Source: Actibacterium ureilyticum (lineage in GTDB: Bacteria; Pseudomonadota; Alphaproteobacteria; Rhodobacterales; Rhodobacteraceae). Taken from it: a DNA stretch of 64,000 nucleotides. The stretch spans positions 2,501 to 66,500 of the forward strand of contig NZ_NSBT01000007.1 of the NCBI RefSeq assembly GCF_002285435.1, written 5' to 3'. Position numbers and translations under genes: made by a program. The notes under the pieces are model-generated. The model was not told the DNA's origin and searched no databases. It worked only from the letters and a program-made list of their open reading frames with translations. Of this stretch, positions 35,967-44,769 are shown in pieces; within the stretch, counting starts at the first letter, position 1; each line of letters starts with the position of its first letter.

Positions 35967-36694
35967 AACCCGCAATCTCGACAAAAGCTTTGGCGCCGTT
36001 CACGTGACGCGCAATGTCTCGATGAAGCTGGAACGCGGTGAACGCCGGGTGATCCTGGGGCCGAACGGCGCGGGCAAGACGACGTTTTTCAACCAGCTGG
36101 TGGGGGAACTGTCGCCCGATGGCGGATCGGTGCATCTGGCGGGCGAGGATGTTACCGCGCTGCCGGTGGCCAAGCGCGCCCGGCGCGGGCTGTCGCGCAG
36201 CTATCAGAAGAACACGCTGTTCGACGGGCTGACGGTCGAAGAGAACCTGGGCCTGGCCGCTGCCGTGCATACCGGCAAGGCCACCCGGCTGTGGTCCGAC
36301 AGCCTGGCCGATCCCGAGGTGCGCGAGATCGTCGAAGAGGTGGCCGAACAGGTCAACCTGATGCCCCATATCCACGCCAAGGTGTCCCAGATCAGCTATG
36401 GCGTGCGCCGCCAGCTTGAGGTCGGCGTCGCGCTGGCCACGCGGCCGCTGGTGCTGCTGATGGACGAGCCGACCAGCGGGGTGGGGCCGGAAATGTCCAA
36501 GAGGTTCCATGCGCTGCTGAACAACCTGCCGCGCGATCTGACGATGCTGATCATCGAACATGACATGGACCTGGCATTCGATGTCGCCGACACGATCACC
36601 GTCCTGAACTATGGCGAGGTGGTGTTCGACGGCCTGCCCGAGCAGGCGCGCGGATCGAAGCTGTTGAAGGACATCTATCTGGGGAGCTGGGAAG

Positions 36695-36702
<8 letters not shown>
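35959..36702 (+). CDS. ABC transporter ATP-binding protein (LivG family)
   Basis: A 247-residue ATPase. Walker A is GPNGAGKTT (about 35-43). The signature is the unusual QISYGVRRQLEVGVAL, where LivG-type proteins commonly have LSYG.QR. Walker B is LVLLMDEPTSGV, followed by the switch His in IIEHDMD. The length is normal for LivG. The ATG at 35959 lies inside the end of the permease gene, so translation is coupled. Confidence 0.9.
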
Positions 36703-37393
<691 letters not shown>

Positions 37394-37397
37394 GGCG

Positions 37398-38297
37398 CTA
37401 TTTCTTGATCGGGCTCTTGCGGGCCACCTTCTGCGCCATGGACACGAAATTCTTGACGTGCACCCCCTGTTCGTCCAACCGATAGTTGACCGACAGTTCG
37501 GTGCGCGCGATCTCGGGTTCGATCTTCAGGAACTTCATCCCCTTGCGCGGCGCGTTCGACACCGACTCGGGGACGATGCACACGCCTTCGCCGACCGCCA
37601 CAAGGCTCAACGCCGTTTGCAGGTCCATGCACCAGATGCGCATCGGTGTCTCGAACCCCGCATCCTCGACCGCCTTCAGGACCATGTCGGCATAGCTTGG
37701 CCGCGGGCGTTCGGGGTAAAGGATCAGGTTGTGCGTCTTCAGCCGCTCCAGCTTGGCGACGGTCCGCGTGCCGGTGTCGACAATATCGGGCAGCGCCAGG
37801 ATCAGCTTTTCCTCGATCAGGTGCTTGGACAGAAATTCGGGGTCCTTCAGCGTGGGCCGCGCAAAGGCCACGTCGATTTCCCGCGACACCAGCGCGCGGT
37901 AAAGCTCGGCATTGTTCATCGGGATCAGGCTCAGGTTCACCTGCGGGTAATTGGCGCGATAGGACCGGATGATATTGGGCAGCATCCCGAAAGTGGCCGA
38001 TCCGACAAAGCCGATGCGCAGCCGCCCCTCGGCCCCCTGCCCAAGGCGGCGCACCTCCAGCCGTGTATCCTCGAGCTGCGACAGGATGGCCTTGCCGCGT
38101 TCCAGAAGCCGCTCGCCCGCCTGTGTCAGCGTGATCGCGTTGCGGCCCCTGTTGAACAGCACGGCCTCCAGCTCTTCCTCGAGCTGCTTGATCTGGCGGC
38201 TGAGCGGCGGTTGCGCCATTTCCAGCCGTTCGGCGGCGCGGCCGAAATGCAGCTCTTCGGCGACCGCGATGAAATAGGTCAGTTGCTTGAAATTCAT
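37398..38297 (-). CDS. LysR-family regulator, BenM/CatM type
   Basis: A 299-residue LysR regulator. The helix-turn-helix is in LTYFIAVAEELHFGRAAERLEMAQPPLSRQIKQLEEEL (about 5-43), with the MAQPPLSRQI form seen in BenM, CatM and CatR. The effector domain starts near residue 90 (LRIGFVGSATFGMLP). Such proteins respond to cis,cis-muconate and/or benzoate and activate ben and cat genes. It lies between the ben transport genes and catA, read in the same direction as catA. The ATG at 38297 was chosen because it gives the standard LysR N-terminus (MNFKQLTYF). Confidence 0.87.
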   Translation of the reverse strand: MNFKQLTYFIAVAEELHFGRAAERLEMAQPPLSRQIKQLEEELEAVLFNRGRNAITLTQAGERLLERGKAILSQLEDTRLEVRRLGQGAEGRLRIGFVGSATFGMLPNIIRSYRANYPQVNLSLIPMNNAELYRALVSREIDVAFARPTLKDPEFLSKHLIEEKLILALPDIVDTGTRTVAKLERLKTHNLILYPERPRPSYADMVLKAVEDAGFETPMRIWCMDLQTALSLVAVGEGVCIVPESVSNAPRKGMKFLKIEPEIARTELSVNYRLDEQGVHVKNFVSMAQKVARKSPIKK

Positions 38298-38339
38298 GTC
38301 CTCTCTCCCGCCGCGCAAGGTATGGGATCTTGCGCGAAC

Positions 38340-38369
38340 AAAAAAGGCCCCCGCGCAGGGACGGGGGCC
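38340..38369 (-). terminator. Rho-independent terminator of catA
   Basis: On the minus strand an 8-bp perfect GC stem (GGCCCCCG, plus-strand 38346-38353, with CGGGGGCC at 38362-38369) with an 8-base loop is followed by six T residues (plus-strand A at 38340-38345). It lies 24 bases after the catA stop and 43 bases before the LysR start, so the regulator needs its own promoter or read-through. Confidence 0.88.
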
Positions 38370-38392
38370 AGTCCGTGGGGGAGCGCGCGGGC

Positions 38393-39268
38393 CTATTCGG
38401 CCGCGACAGAGCTGACCGCGGCCTCGTCCTGCAGCACGAAATTGTGCTGGAAATGCAGGTCGGTGCCGTGTTCCGCATTGGCGGGCATGAATTTGCCGAT
38501 CAGGCTTTCCTTCACCGCGAACACGCTGTCATTTTCCAGCCATTCGCTGTCGGCGTCATAGATCTGCGTGATCAGCGGGCGATAGCCGTCCTTGGAGATG
38601 ATGAAATGCATGTGGCCGGGCCGGTTCGGGTGGTGACCCATGAAACGCAGCAGCTCGCCCGCGGTTTCGTCCTCGGGGATCGGATAGGGCACGGGGCGCA
38701 CGGCGATAAAGGCATAATGGCCGTTCTCGTCCGTTTCGAACCGGCCGCGCAGGTTGTATTCGGGCTGGTCGGGATCCAGGTTTTCATAGATGCCGTTCGG
38801 CGCGTCCTCCCACACATCCATGATCACGCCGGGGATGCCATTGCCCTGGGCGTCGCGGACATAACCCTCATAATAGGCGGTTTCCTCGTTCTCGTAATGC
38901 TTCTGGATGGTCGACGCGCCCTTGGGCAGCACGGGCGGGTTTTCCCGATAGAACGGGCCCAGAACCGTGGATTCGCTGGTATTGCCGTCCACGGGGTTGG
39001 TCATCATGTCGACCAGCACCTCGACCCCGATGATATCGGCCAGCAGGATGAATTCCTGGCGGTTTTCATTGCAAAGCTTACCGGCGCGTTCCAGATAGAA
39101 ACAGGCCTCCAGAAACTCGCTGTGCTGAAGTTTCACGTCCTTGACGAAACCATGCATGTGCTTGATCAGCGATGTCATGATCTCGCGCTGGCGGTCGGTG
39201 ATGTCGCCATGCTTGCCTAGGCTTGCGATGACCACATCGGTAATATTGTCTTGATTGACGATTCCCAT
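38393..39268 (-). CDS. catA: Intradiol ring-cleavage dioxygenase (catechol or hydroxyquinol 1,2-dioxygenase)
   Basis: A 291-residue non-haem Fe(III) dioxygenase that cuts catechol between its hydroxyls to give cis,cis-muconate. Iron ligands are visible as Tyr in EGYVRDAQG-adjacent and GHYAFIAVRP segments and His-x-His in RPGHMHFII (about 224-232). The segment ESTVLGPFYRENPP and GHHPNRPGHMHF look more like the hydroxyquinol/chlorocatechol branch than classical CatA. The presence of catB and benABCD argues for catechol as the physiological substrate. The ATG at 39268 has GGAGGA upstream. A strong terminator follows, and a palindrome lies in its upstream region. Confidence 0.82.
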   Translation of the reverse strand: MGIVNQDNITDVVIASLGKHGDITDRQREIMTSLIKHMHGFVKDVKLQHSEFLEACFYLERAGKLCNENRQEFILLADIIGVEVLVDMMTNPVDGNTSESTVLGPFYRENPPVLPKGASTIQKHYENEETAYYEGYVRDAQGNGIPGVIMDVWEDAPNGIYENLDPDQPEYNLRGRFETDENGHYAFIAVRPVPYPIPEDETAGELLRFMGHHPNRPGHMHFIISKDGYRPLITQIYDADSEWLENDSVFAVKESLIGKFMPANAEHGTDLHFQHNFVLQDEAAVSSVAAE

Positions 39269-39376
39269 GGATATTTCCTCCTCCAAACGGTCTGATGCCG
39301 ATGGCGGGATGCGCCTCCGCCTCCCTCCATGGCTCGACAGCATTTGCCAAATCAACTGCGCACCCAATGCCTGCGT

Positions 39377-39394
39377 CGGTATCAGATGATACCG
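39377..39394. promoter_or_regulatory. 8-bp inverted repeat upstream of catA, candidate operator
   Basis: CGGTATCA and TGATACCG are perfect inverted repeats around a 2-base spacer. The site lies 109 bases upstream of catA (minus strand) and 138 bases before the gene at 39532 (plus strand). The GTAT...ATAC symmetry is of the kind bound by LysR-type (BenM-like) or MarR-type regulators, both encoded nearby. Confidence 0.5.
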
Positions 39395-39531
39395 CAGCCG
39401 GAACCGGGGCGCCGCGTGGTTGGCCGTCGCGGGCGCGGCCAAAGTATCGGCTCATACCCCATGTGGCATGGCCCCCGCCCCCCCGCCCGTGGCACCAACG
39501 ACGCAGCAAGGACACCCGCGGGAGGGCAAGG

Positions 39532-39912
39532 ATGATCGACACCTTCAGGCATATTCAGCACCAGTTGGACGAAACGCCGCACCTGCTGCGGCTTGGGCGG
39601 CTGTTTTCCGAAACGGTCCTGATCGAGGTCGACGGCGCCGAATTCTATCTGACCTTCGAAAAGGGCCATATCGTTTCGGTGGTCGAGGGGCCCAGCCGCA
39701 AGACGCCGTGGCGCTTTGCCCTGCGCACCGATGCCGAGGCGCTGGCAAAGTTCTGGCGCCCGCGCCCCGCGCCGGGATTTCACGATATTTTCGGCCTGGT
39801 GAAGATCGGACGGGGCCGGGTGGATGGCGACATCCTGAGCCTGGTTAAGAACCTGCGCTTTTTCAAAGAGGTCCTGTCCCTGGCGCGCGCAACCACGGAG
39901 CCCACGGCATGA
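39532..39912 (+). CDS. Small protein of unknown function, possibly SCP2-like
   Basis: A 126-residue soluble protein. The central pattern VLIEVDGAEFYLTFEKGHIVSVVEGP, followed by WRFALRTDAEALAKFWRP, resembles the beta-sheet and helix order of SCP2 sterol-carrier-like domains, which bind hydrophobic molecules. This is a resemblance of pattern only. The ATG at 39532 follows GGGAGGGCAAG, and the stop overlaps the hydrolase start (ATGA), so the two proteins are translated together and probably act on the same ligand. Confidence 0.65.
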   Translation: MIDTFRHIQHQLDETPHLLRLGRLFSETVLIEVDGAEFYLTFEKGHIVSVVEGPSRKTPWRFALRTDAEALAKFWRPRPAPGFHDIFGLVKIGRGRVDGDILSLVKNLRFFKEVLSLARATTEPTA

Positions 39913-40766
39913 GCATCGAACCCATCACCGGCCGGTACCTGACCGTCACCGTCGAAGGCGCCCCGCGCCGGATCTATTTCGAAGAGGCCGGGCAGGGGCG
40001 TCCGGTCCTGTGCCTGCACACCGCGGGCGCCGACACGCGCCAGTGGCGCCACCTGATGAACGACGCCGAGGTGACGGCGGCGCATCGTCTGATTGCGTTC
40101 GACATGCCCTGGCACGGCAAATCGCTGCCGCCCGAGGGGTTCGAGACCCAGGAATACCTGCTGACGACCGACGCCTATATCGAAACCGTGCTGGCGGTGA
40201 TCGACGGGCTGGGTCTGGACCGGCCGATCCTGGCGGGCTGTTCGATGGGCGGGCGCATCGCGTTGCAGCTTGCGGCGCTGCACCCCGGGAAATTCAGCGG
40301 GTTCATCGCGATCGAGGCATCCGATTTCCAGCCCGCCTGGTACGATATCGACTGGTTCCACCGCCCCGACGCCCATGGCGGCGAAATGGGGGCGGCGCTG
40401 GTTTCGGCCAATATCTCGCCCCATGCGCCGGATGTGGAACGCTGGAACACCCTGTGGATGTTCATGCAAAGCGGCCCGGGCGTGTTTCGCGGGGATCTGA
40501 GCTTCTATACCCGCGATGACAGCCTGATCCCCCGCCTGTCGTCGATCGACACCGCCAAGACACCGGTTCACATCATCGTCGGGGCCTATGACCTGACCTG
40601 CACGCCCGAGGACGCGGCGCGGACCGCCCGCGCGATCCCGGGTGCCACGCTGGCGGTGATGGACGAGCTTGGCCATTTCCCGATGAGCGAACACCCCGCA
40701 GGGTTCCGGCCCTTCTTTGTCGACGCACTGGAGCGGATGCCGCAGCAGGTGCCCGCGCCCGTCTGA
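39909..40766 (+). CDS. Alpha/beta hydrolase
   Basis: A 285-residue alpha/beta-fold hydrolase. The nucleophile elbow is AGCSMGG (about 100-106), the oxyanion region LHTAGADTRQWRHLM is near 36-50, the acid is in VGAYDLTCTPEDAA, and the catalytic His is in MDELGHFPMSEHP. It could be a ring-fission or enol-lactone hydrolase (CatD/PcaD role) of the catechol pathway, but CatC is missing and the sequence does not prove this. It overlaps the small gene before it and converges on a MarR gene. Confidence 0.75.
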   Translation: MSIEPITGRYLTVTVEGAPRRIYFEEAGQGRPVLCLHTAGADTRQWRHLMNDAEVTAAHRLIAFDMPWHGKSLPPEGFETQEYLLTTDAYIETVLAVIDGLGLDRPILAGCSMGGRIALQLAALHPGKFSGFIAIEASDFQPAWYDIDWFHRPDAHGGEMGAALVSANISPHAPDVERWNTLWMFMQSGPGVFRGDLSFYTRDDSLIPRLSSIDTAKTPVHIIVGAYDLTCTPEDAARTARAIPGATLAVMDELGHFPMSEHPAGFRPFFVDALERMPQQVPAPV

Positions 40767-40775
40767 AGCGGGCGC
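40755..40775. terminator. Short GC hairpin between converging genes
   Basis: GCGCCCG (40755-40761) pairs with CGGGCGC (40769-40775) across a 7-base loop that contains the hydrolase stop. It sits between the converging hydrolase and marR genes. No T-run is present on either strand, so termination is uncertain. Confidence 0.35.
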
Positions 40776-40783
40776 AAGGGCGC

Positions 40784-41230
40784 TCAGATGATCTTGGCCA
40801 GCAGGCGCAGCAGGGTTTCCTTTTCCTTTTCGCGCAGCGGCTCCAGCGTTTCGGCGGTGACGCGGATCGCGGCCTCGACCGCCTCGTCGATCAGCGCGAC
40901 CCCTTCGGGGGTCAGCGATACCAGATGGCGGCGGCGGTCCTGGGGGTCGCGCCGCGTGGCCAGCAGCCCGCGCGCGATCAGCCGGTCGACCACGCCCTTG
41001 GTCGTCGCACCGTCCATCGCCACCGACCGGCCCAGGCGGTTCTGCGACACCGGCCCGTCCTCGGCCAGGCGGTGCATGACCGAAAACTGCGTCGTGGTCA
41101 GGTTGCCGGGAACGCGGTTCAGGAAGATCGTCGAATTGCGCTGATAGGCCTTGCGCAGCAGAAAGCCGATCTGTTCATCCAGCACGTAACCGTGCTCTGC
41201 GCTGGTGCGGGGCTTGATGTCACGGGTCAA
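40784..41230 (-). CDS. MarR-family transcriptional regulator
   Basis: A 148-residue winged-helix regulator. The recognition region is VSQNRLGRSVAMDGATTKGVVDRLIARGLLATRRDPQDRRRHLVSLTPEG (about 61-110) with the typical wing. It appears to begin with TTG at 41230, which has AGGAG 6 bases upstream; no ATG or GTG fits better. It lies 89 bases after the LivF-type gene and reads in the same direction, so it may be the last gene of the large leftward operon. It could also control the divergent catA region. Confidence 0.83.
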   Translation of the reverse strand: MTRDIKPRTSAEHGYVLDEQIGFLLRKAYQRNSTIFLNRVPGNLTTTQFSVMHRLAEDGPVSQNRLGRSVAMDGATTKGVVDRLIARGLLATRRDPQDRRRHLVSLTPEGVALIDEAVEAAIRVTAETLEPLREKEKETLLRLLAKII

Positions 41231-41319
41231 CGGCGTCTCCTGGGTTCTGCGGGTCCGGGCTTAACCGCCGCCGCCGATCAGGGCAATGGCCCGGCCGCAA
41301 CCGGCCGGGGCGCGGGCGC

Positions 41320-42021
41320 CTAGACCGACAGATAGGCATCGCGGATCTCGGGATGCGCCTCGAGCTCGGCAAAGCTGCCGTCGAACTTCTTTTCCCCGCC
41401 TTCGATGATGATCGCGCGGTCGGCCACGGCGCGGGCGAAATGCAGGTTCTGCTCCGAGATCATGACCGTCAGCCCTTCCGCCTTGAGCCGCATGATGGTA
41501 CTGGCCATCTCTTCGACGATCACGGGCGCGATCCCTTCGGACGGTTCATCCAGCAGCAGCAGCAGGGGGTTGCCCATCAACGTGCGGGCGATGGTCAGCA
41601 TCTGCTGTTCGCCGCCCGACATGTGCTTGCCCCGGTTGCCGCGCCGTTCGGCCAGGTTGGGAAAGATGTCGAACAGCTGCTCGACGCTCCATTCCGGCGC
41701 CCCGTCGCGATGCGGCTGGCGCCCGACCTCGAGGTTTTCGGTCACCGTCAGGTCGGTGAAGATCCGGCGATCTTCGGGGACATAGCCGATCCCGGCCTGC
41801 GCCACGCGAAAGGCGGGCTTGCCCACCAGATCCTCGCCCTGGAACATCACGCTGCCGGTGCGCGGCCGGACCAGCTGCATCACCGATTTCATCGTGGTCG
41901 ACTTGCCCGCGCCATTGCGGCCCAGCAGCGCGACGACCTCGCCCCGGCGGACCTCGAAGCTGAGCCCGCCAAGGATGTGGGCCTTGCCGTAATAGCTGTG
42001 AATACCCTCGACGCTAAGCAT
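41320..42021 (-). CDS. ABC transporter ATP-binding protein (LivF family), N-heterocycle locus
   Basis: A 233-residue ATPase. Walker A GRNGAGKST (about 36-44), signature MSGGEQQMLTIARTLMG and Walker B LLLLLDEPSEGIAP are intact. It overlaps the LivG gene by 8 bases and is the last transport gene of the leftward operon. It is distinct in sequence from the ben-linked LivF. Confidence 0.9.
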   Translation of the reverse strand: MLSVEGIHSYYGKAHILGGLSFEVRRGEVVALLGRNGAGKSTTMKSVMQLVRPRTGSVMFQGEDLVGKPAFRVAQAGIGYVPEDRRIFTDLTVTENLEVGRQPHRDGAPEWSVEQLFDIFPNLAERRGNRGKHMSGGEQQMLTIARTLMGNPLLLLLDEPSEGIAPVIVEEMASTIMRLKAEGLTVMISEQNLHFARAVADRAIIIEGGEKKFDGSFAELEAHPEIRDAYLSV

Positions 42022-42784
42022 CCTGCGCCTCCTTGAACAGCGTGCCGCCACCCAGATAGACCTCTTGGACCTGGGGGTTGTTGCGCACTTCGGTCGCGTC
42101 GCCATCGGCGATCAGTTCGCCCCGGTTCAGCACCATGATGTGATGGGCATGGGCAAAGACCACATCCATGTCATGTTCGGTGAACAGCACCGAAACGCCC
42201 TGCGTCCGGACGATATCGGCCACCAGCTGCATCAGCGCGACCCGCGCGGTCGGGGCCATGCCGGCGGTCGGTTCGTCCATCAGCAGCAGCCGTGGCCGGT
42301 GGGCCAGCGCGATCGCCAGCTCCAGCCGTTTCAGATCGCCATAGGCCAGGATCGAACAGCTGCGGTCGGCCTGATCCTCCATCGACACGATGCGCAGGAA
42401 TTCCAGCGCCTCGTCGCGATACAGTTTCCACGCCCGCGGCGCGATGGCGAACAGCCTGTGATGGTGGCTCAGCAGCGCCATCTGCACATTCTCGATCACC
42501 GTCATCGACTGATAGGTGCTGGTGATCTGAAAGGTCCGCCCGACGCCCTTGCGCCAGATCTCGCGCGGTTTCTGGCGGGTGATCTTCTGGCCGTCCAGAA
42601 AGACCTCTCCGGCGGTCGGTTTCAGCTGGCCCATCAGCATGTTGAAACAGGTCGACTTGCCCGCGCCATTCGGCCCGATCAGCGCCTTCAGCTCACCCTG
42701 TTCGACGGTAAACGATACCCCGTTGACCGCCAGAAAGCCGTCATAGGATTTCTTCAGGTTCTCGACTCGCAGGATCTCGGTCAT
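42014..42784 (-). CDS. ABC transporter ATP-binding protein (LivG family), N-heterocycle locus
   Basis: A 256-residue ATPase with Walker A GPNGAGKST (about 37-45), the variant signature ILAYGDLKRLELAIALA, Walker B LLLMDEPTAGMAP and the switch His in FTEHDMD. It overlaps the fused permease gene by 4 bases and the LivF gene by 8. The signature lacks the usual LSxGxQ glycine/glutamine pattern, as is common for LivG proteins. Confidence 0.9.
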   Translation of the reverse strand: MTEILRVENLKKSYDGFLAVNGVSFTVEQGELKALIGPNGAGKSTCFNMLMGQLKPTAGEVFLDGQKITRQKPREIWRKGVGRTFQITSTYQSMTVIENVQMALLSHHHRLFAIAPRAWKLYRDEALEFLRIVSMEDQADRSCSILAYGDLKRLELAIALAHRPRLLLMDEPTAGMAPTARVALMQLVADIVRTQGVSVLFTEHDMDVVFAHAHHIMVLNRGELIADGDATEVRNNPQVQEVYLGGGTLFKEAQDA

Positions 42785-44640
42785 TTCGCGGCCTCTTCTT
42801 CCGATCCCCGGATCCGGTTCCAGAAGGTCCGGATCGACCCGACGATGCCCTCGGGTGCGATGATGACGACGGCGATGATCACCAGGCCCAGCAGCAGGCG
42901 CCAGTATTCCAGCCGGGTCAGCCAGTCTTCGACGACGGTCATGAACCCCGCGCCGACCACGCCCCCGGCCAGCGTCTTGACCCCGCCCAGGAAGACGACG
43001 ATCAGCGCATCGAACGAGGCCGCGATTTCCAGCTCGGTCGGAAAGACCGAACCTTTGGAAAAGACGAAGATCCCCCCCGCCAGCCCCGCCATCGCCCCGG
43101 CCAGTGCAAAGGCGGCGAACTGGATGCGCTTGACGTTGATGCCCATCGCCTCGGCCTGGCGGGGGCTGTCGCGCCCGGCGCGCAGCGCATAGCCAAAGGG
43201 CGCGTGGATGACATGGCGCAAAAACAGGATGCCCCCCACGCCCAGGATCAGGGTGAAATAGTAATAGGACGCGGTTTCGCCCAGCCAGTCCGAGGGCCAG
43301 ATATTGACCAGCCCGTCATCGCCCCGCGTGACCGCGCGCCACTGATAGGCCAGCGACCAGACAAGCTGGCTGAAGGCCAGCGTCAGCATCGCGAAATAGA
43401 CCCCGGTCAGCCGGATGCAGAACCAACCGATCGCCAGCGCCAGCAGACCGGCGGCCAGCGGGGCGAACAGGAACGCCAGCTCCATCGGGGTGTCGGTGTG
43501 AAAGACCAGCAGCGCCGCGGCATAGGCCCCGCCGCCGAAAAACGCCGCGTGGCCAAAGCTGACCAGCCCGCCCGTGCCAAGGATGAAATGCAGTGACGCC
43601 GCGAACAGCGCGAAGACGATCATGTCGATCATCAGGATCAGCATGAACTGATCGGCGAAAACCGGCAGCAGCGCCAGCACCAGCAGCAGCGCGGCCACCA
43701 GCGCCTGGCCGACCGGACCATAGGGCCGGATCGGCATGTCGGGTGCGCCGACCTGGCCGTGCTCGCCCGCGACCTCTTCGCGGCCCAGCAGGCCATAGGG
43801 CCGGATGATCAGCACCACCGCCATCACGACGAACATCAGCACCAGCGTCGATTGCGGCAGATAGGTCACGCCAAAGACGTTCAGCACCGATATCAGCACC
43901 GTGGCGATGAAAGCGCCGGGCAGGCTGCCCATGCCGCCGATCACCACCACCACGAAGACCGCGCCGATGATGTTGAAATCCATCAGCAGGTCGGCACCCC
44001 CCTTGGGCAGTTGCAGCGCGCCGCCCCAACCCGCCAGCGCCGAGCCAAGCGCGAAGACCCCGGTAAACAGCCACGCCTGGTTCACACCCAGCGCGCCGAC
44101 CATTTCGCGGTCCTGCGTCGCGGCGCGCACCAGGATGCCGGCCCGTGTCCGCGCGATCAGGTACCACAGCGCGAACAGGATGAAGGGGGTGATCGCGATG
44201 ATCACGATGTCATATTTCGGCACCGGCTCGCCAAAGATGCGCCAGACACCTCGCAATCCGGGCGCGCGCGGGCCCAGCCGGTCTTCGGCGCCCCATGTCA
44301 TCAGCGCCAGGTCCTGGATCACCAGGATGACGCCGAATGTGGCGACCAGCTGGAAAAGCTCGGGCGCGCGATAGATCGGGCGCAGCACCAGCATCTCGAC
44401 CACCGCGCCGATCAGCCCGACCGCCAGCCCGGTCAGCAGGATCGCGCCCCAGAAGCCAATGGCGCCGGGCAGGATCTGCATCAGGGTGATCCCGATGAAG
44501 GCGCCCAGCATATAGAACGAGCCGTGGGCGAAGTTCACGATCCGGGTGACACCGAAGATCAGCGAAAGCCCCGAAGCGACAAGAAACAGCGACGACGCAT
44601 TGGCGAGGCCGGTCAGGAACTGAGCGAAGAAGAAAGCCAT
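42781..44640 (-). CDS. Fused LivH-LivM ABC transporter permease
   Basis: A 619-residue membrane protein that joins both permeases of a branched-chain-type ABC importer in one chain. Residues 1 to about 290 are LivH-like (GLSLIFGVTRIVNFAHGSFYMLGAFIG at about 24-50, VVIGGMGSLPGAFIATVLI near 238-256). A linker at about 291-312 leads to the LivM-like half (GTGGLVSFGHAAFFGGGAYAAALL near 357-380, VVFLGGVKTLAGGVVGAGFM near 550-569). Such fusions are known but less common than separate genes. I see no internal stop or frameshift. Confidence 0.92.
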   Translation of the reverse strand: MAFFFAQFLTGLANASSLFLVASGLSLIFGVTRIVNFAHGSFYMLGAFIGITLMQILPGAIGFWGAILLTGLAVGLIGAVVEMLVLRPIYRAPELFQLVATFGVILVIQDLALMTWGAEDRLGPRAPGLRGVWRIFGEPVPKYDIVIIAITPFILFALWYLIARTRAGILVRAATQDREMVGALGVNQAWLFTGVFALGSALAGWGGALQLPKGGADLLMDFNIIGAVFVVVVIGGMGSLPGAFIATVLISVLNVFGVTYLPQSTLVLMFVVMAVVLIIRPYGLLGREEVAGEHGQVGAPDMPIRPYGPVGQALVAALLLVLALLPVFADQFMLILMIDMIVFALFAASLHFILGTGGLVSFGHAAFFGGGAYAAALLVFHTDTPMELAFLFAPLAAGLLALAIGWFCIRLTGVYFAMLTLAFSQLVWSLAYQWRAVTRGDDGLVNIWPSDWLGETASYYYFTLILGVGGILFLRHVIHAPFGYALRAGRDSPRQAEAMGINVKRIQFAAFALAGAMAGLAGGIFVFSKGSVFPTELEIAASFDALIVVFLGGVKTLAGGVVGAGFMTVVEDWLTRLEYWRLLLGLVIIAVVIIAPEGIVGSIRTFWNRIRGSEEEAAK

Positions 44641-44732
44641 GGCGGGCGAATGGGTCCTTGGTCGACGCCGAAGCGTCGCGGTATCGGGGGTCTGCCGCGT
44701 CTGGGGCGCGGCGCGTTGGGCCGTTGCGTGCG

Positions 44733-44762
44733 GCCCGGCGGGGAAAAACCGCCCCGCCGGGC
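44733..44762 (-). other. 11-bp perfect hairpin between the binding-protein and permease genes
   Basis: GCCCGGCGGGG (44733-44743) pairs perfectly with CCCCGCCGGGC (44752-44762) around an 8-base loop. It lies 8 bases after the binding-protein stop on the minus strand. There is no T-run beyond the stem. Position and strength suggest protection of the binding-protein mRNA and reduced read-through to the permease. Confidence 0.68.
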
Positions 44763-44769
44763 GCGCGGA

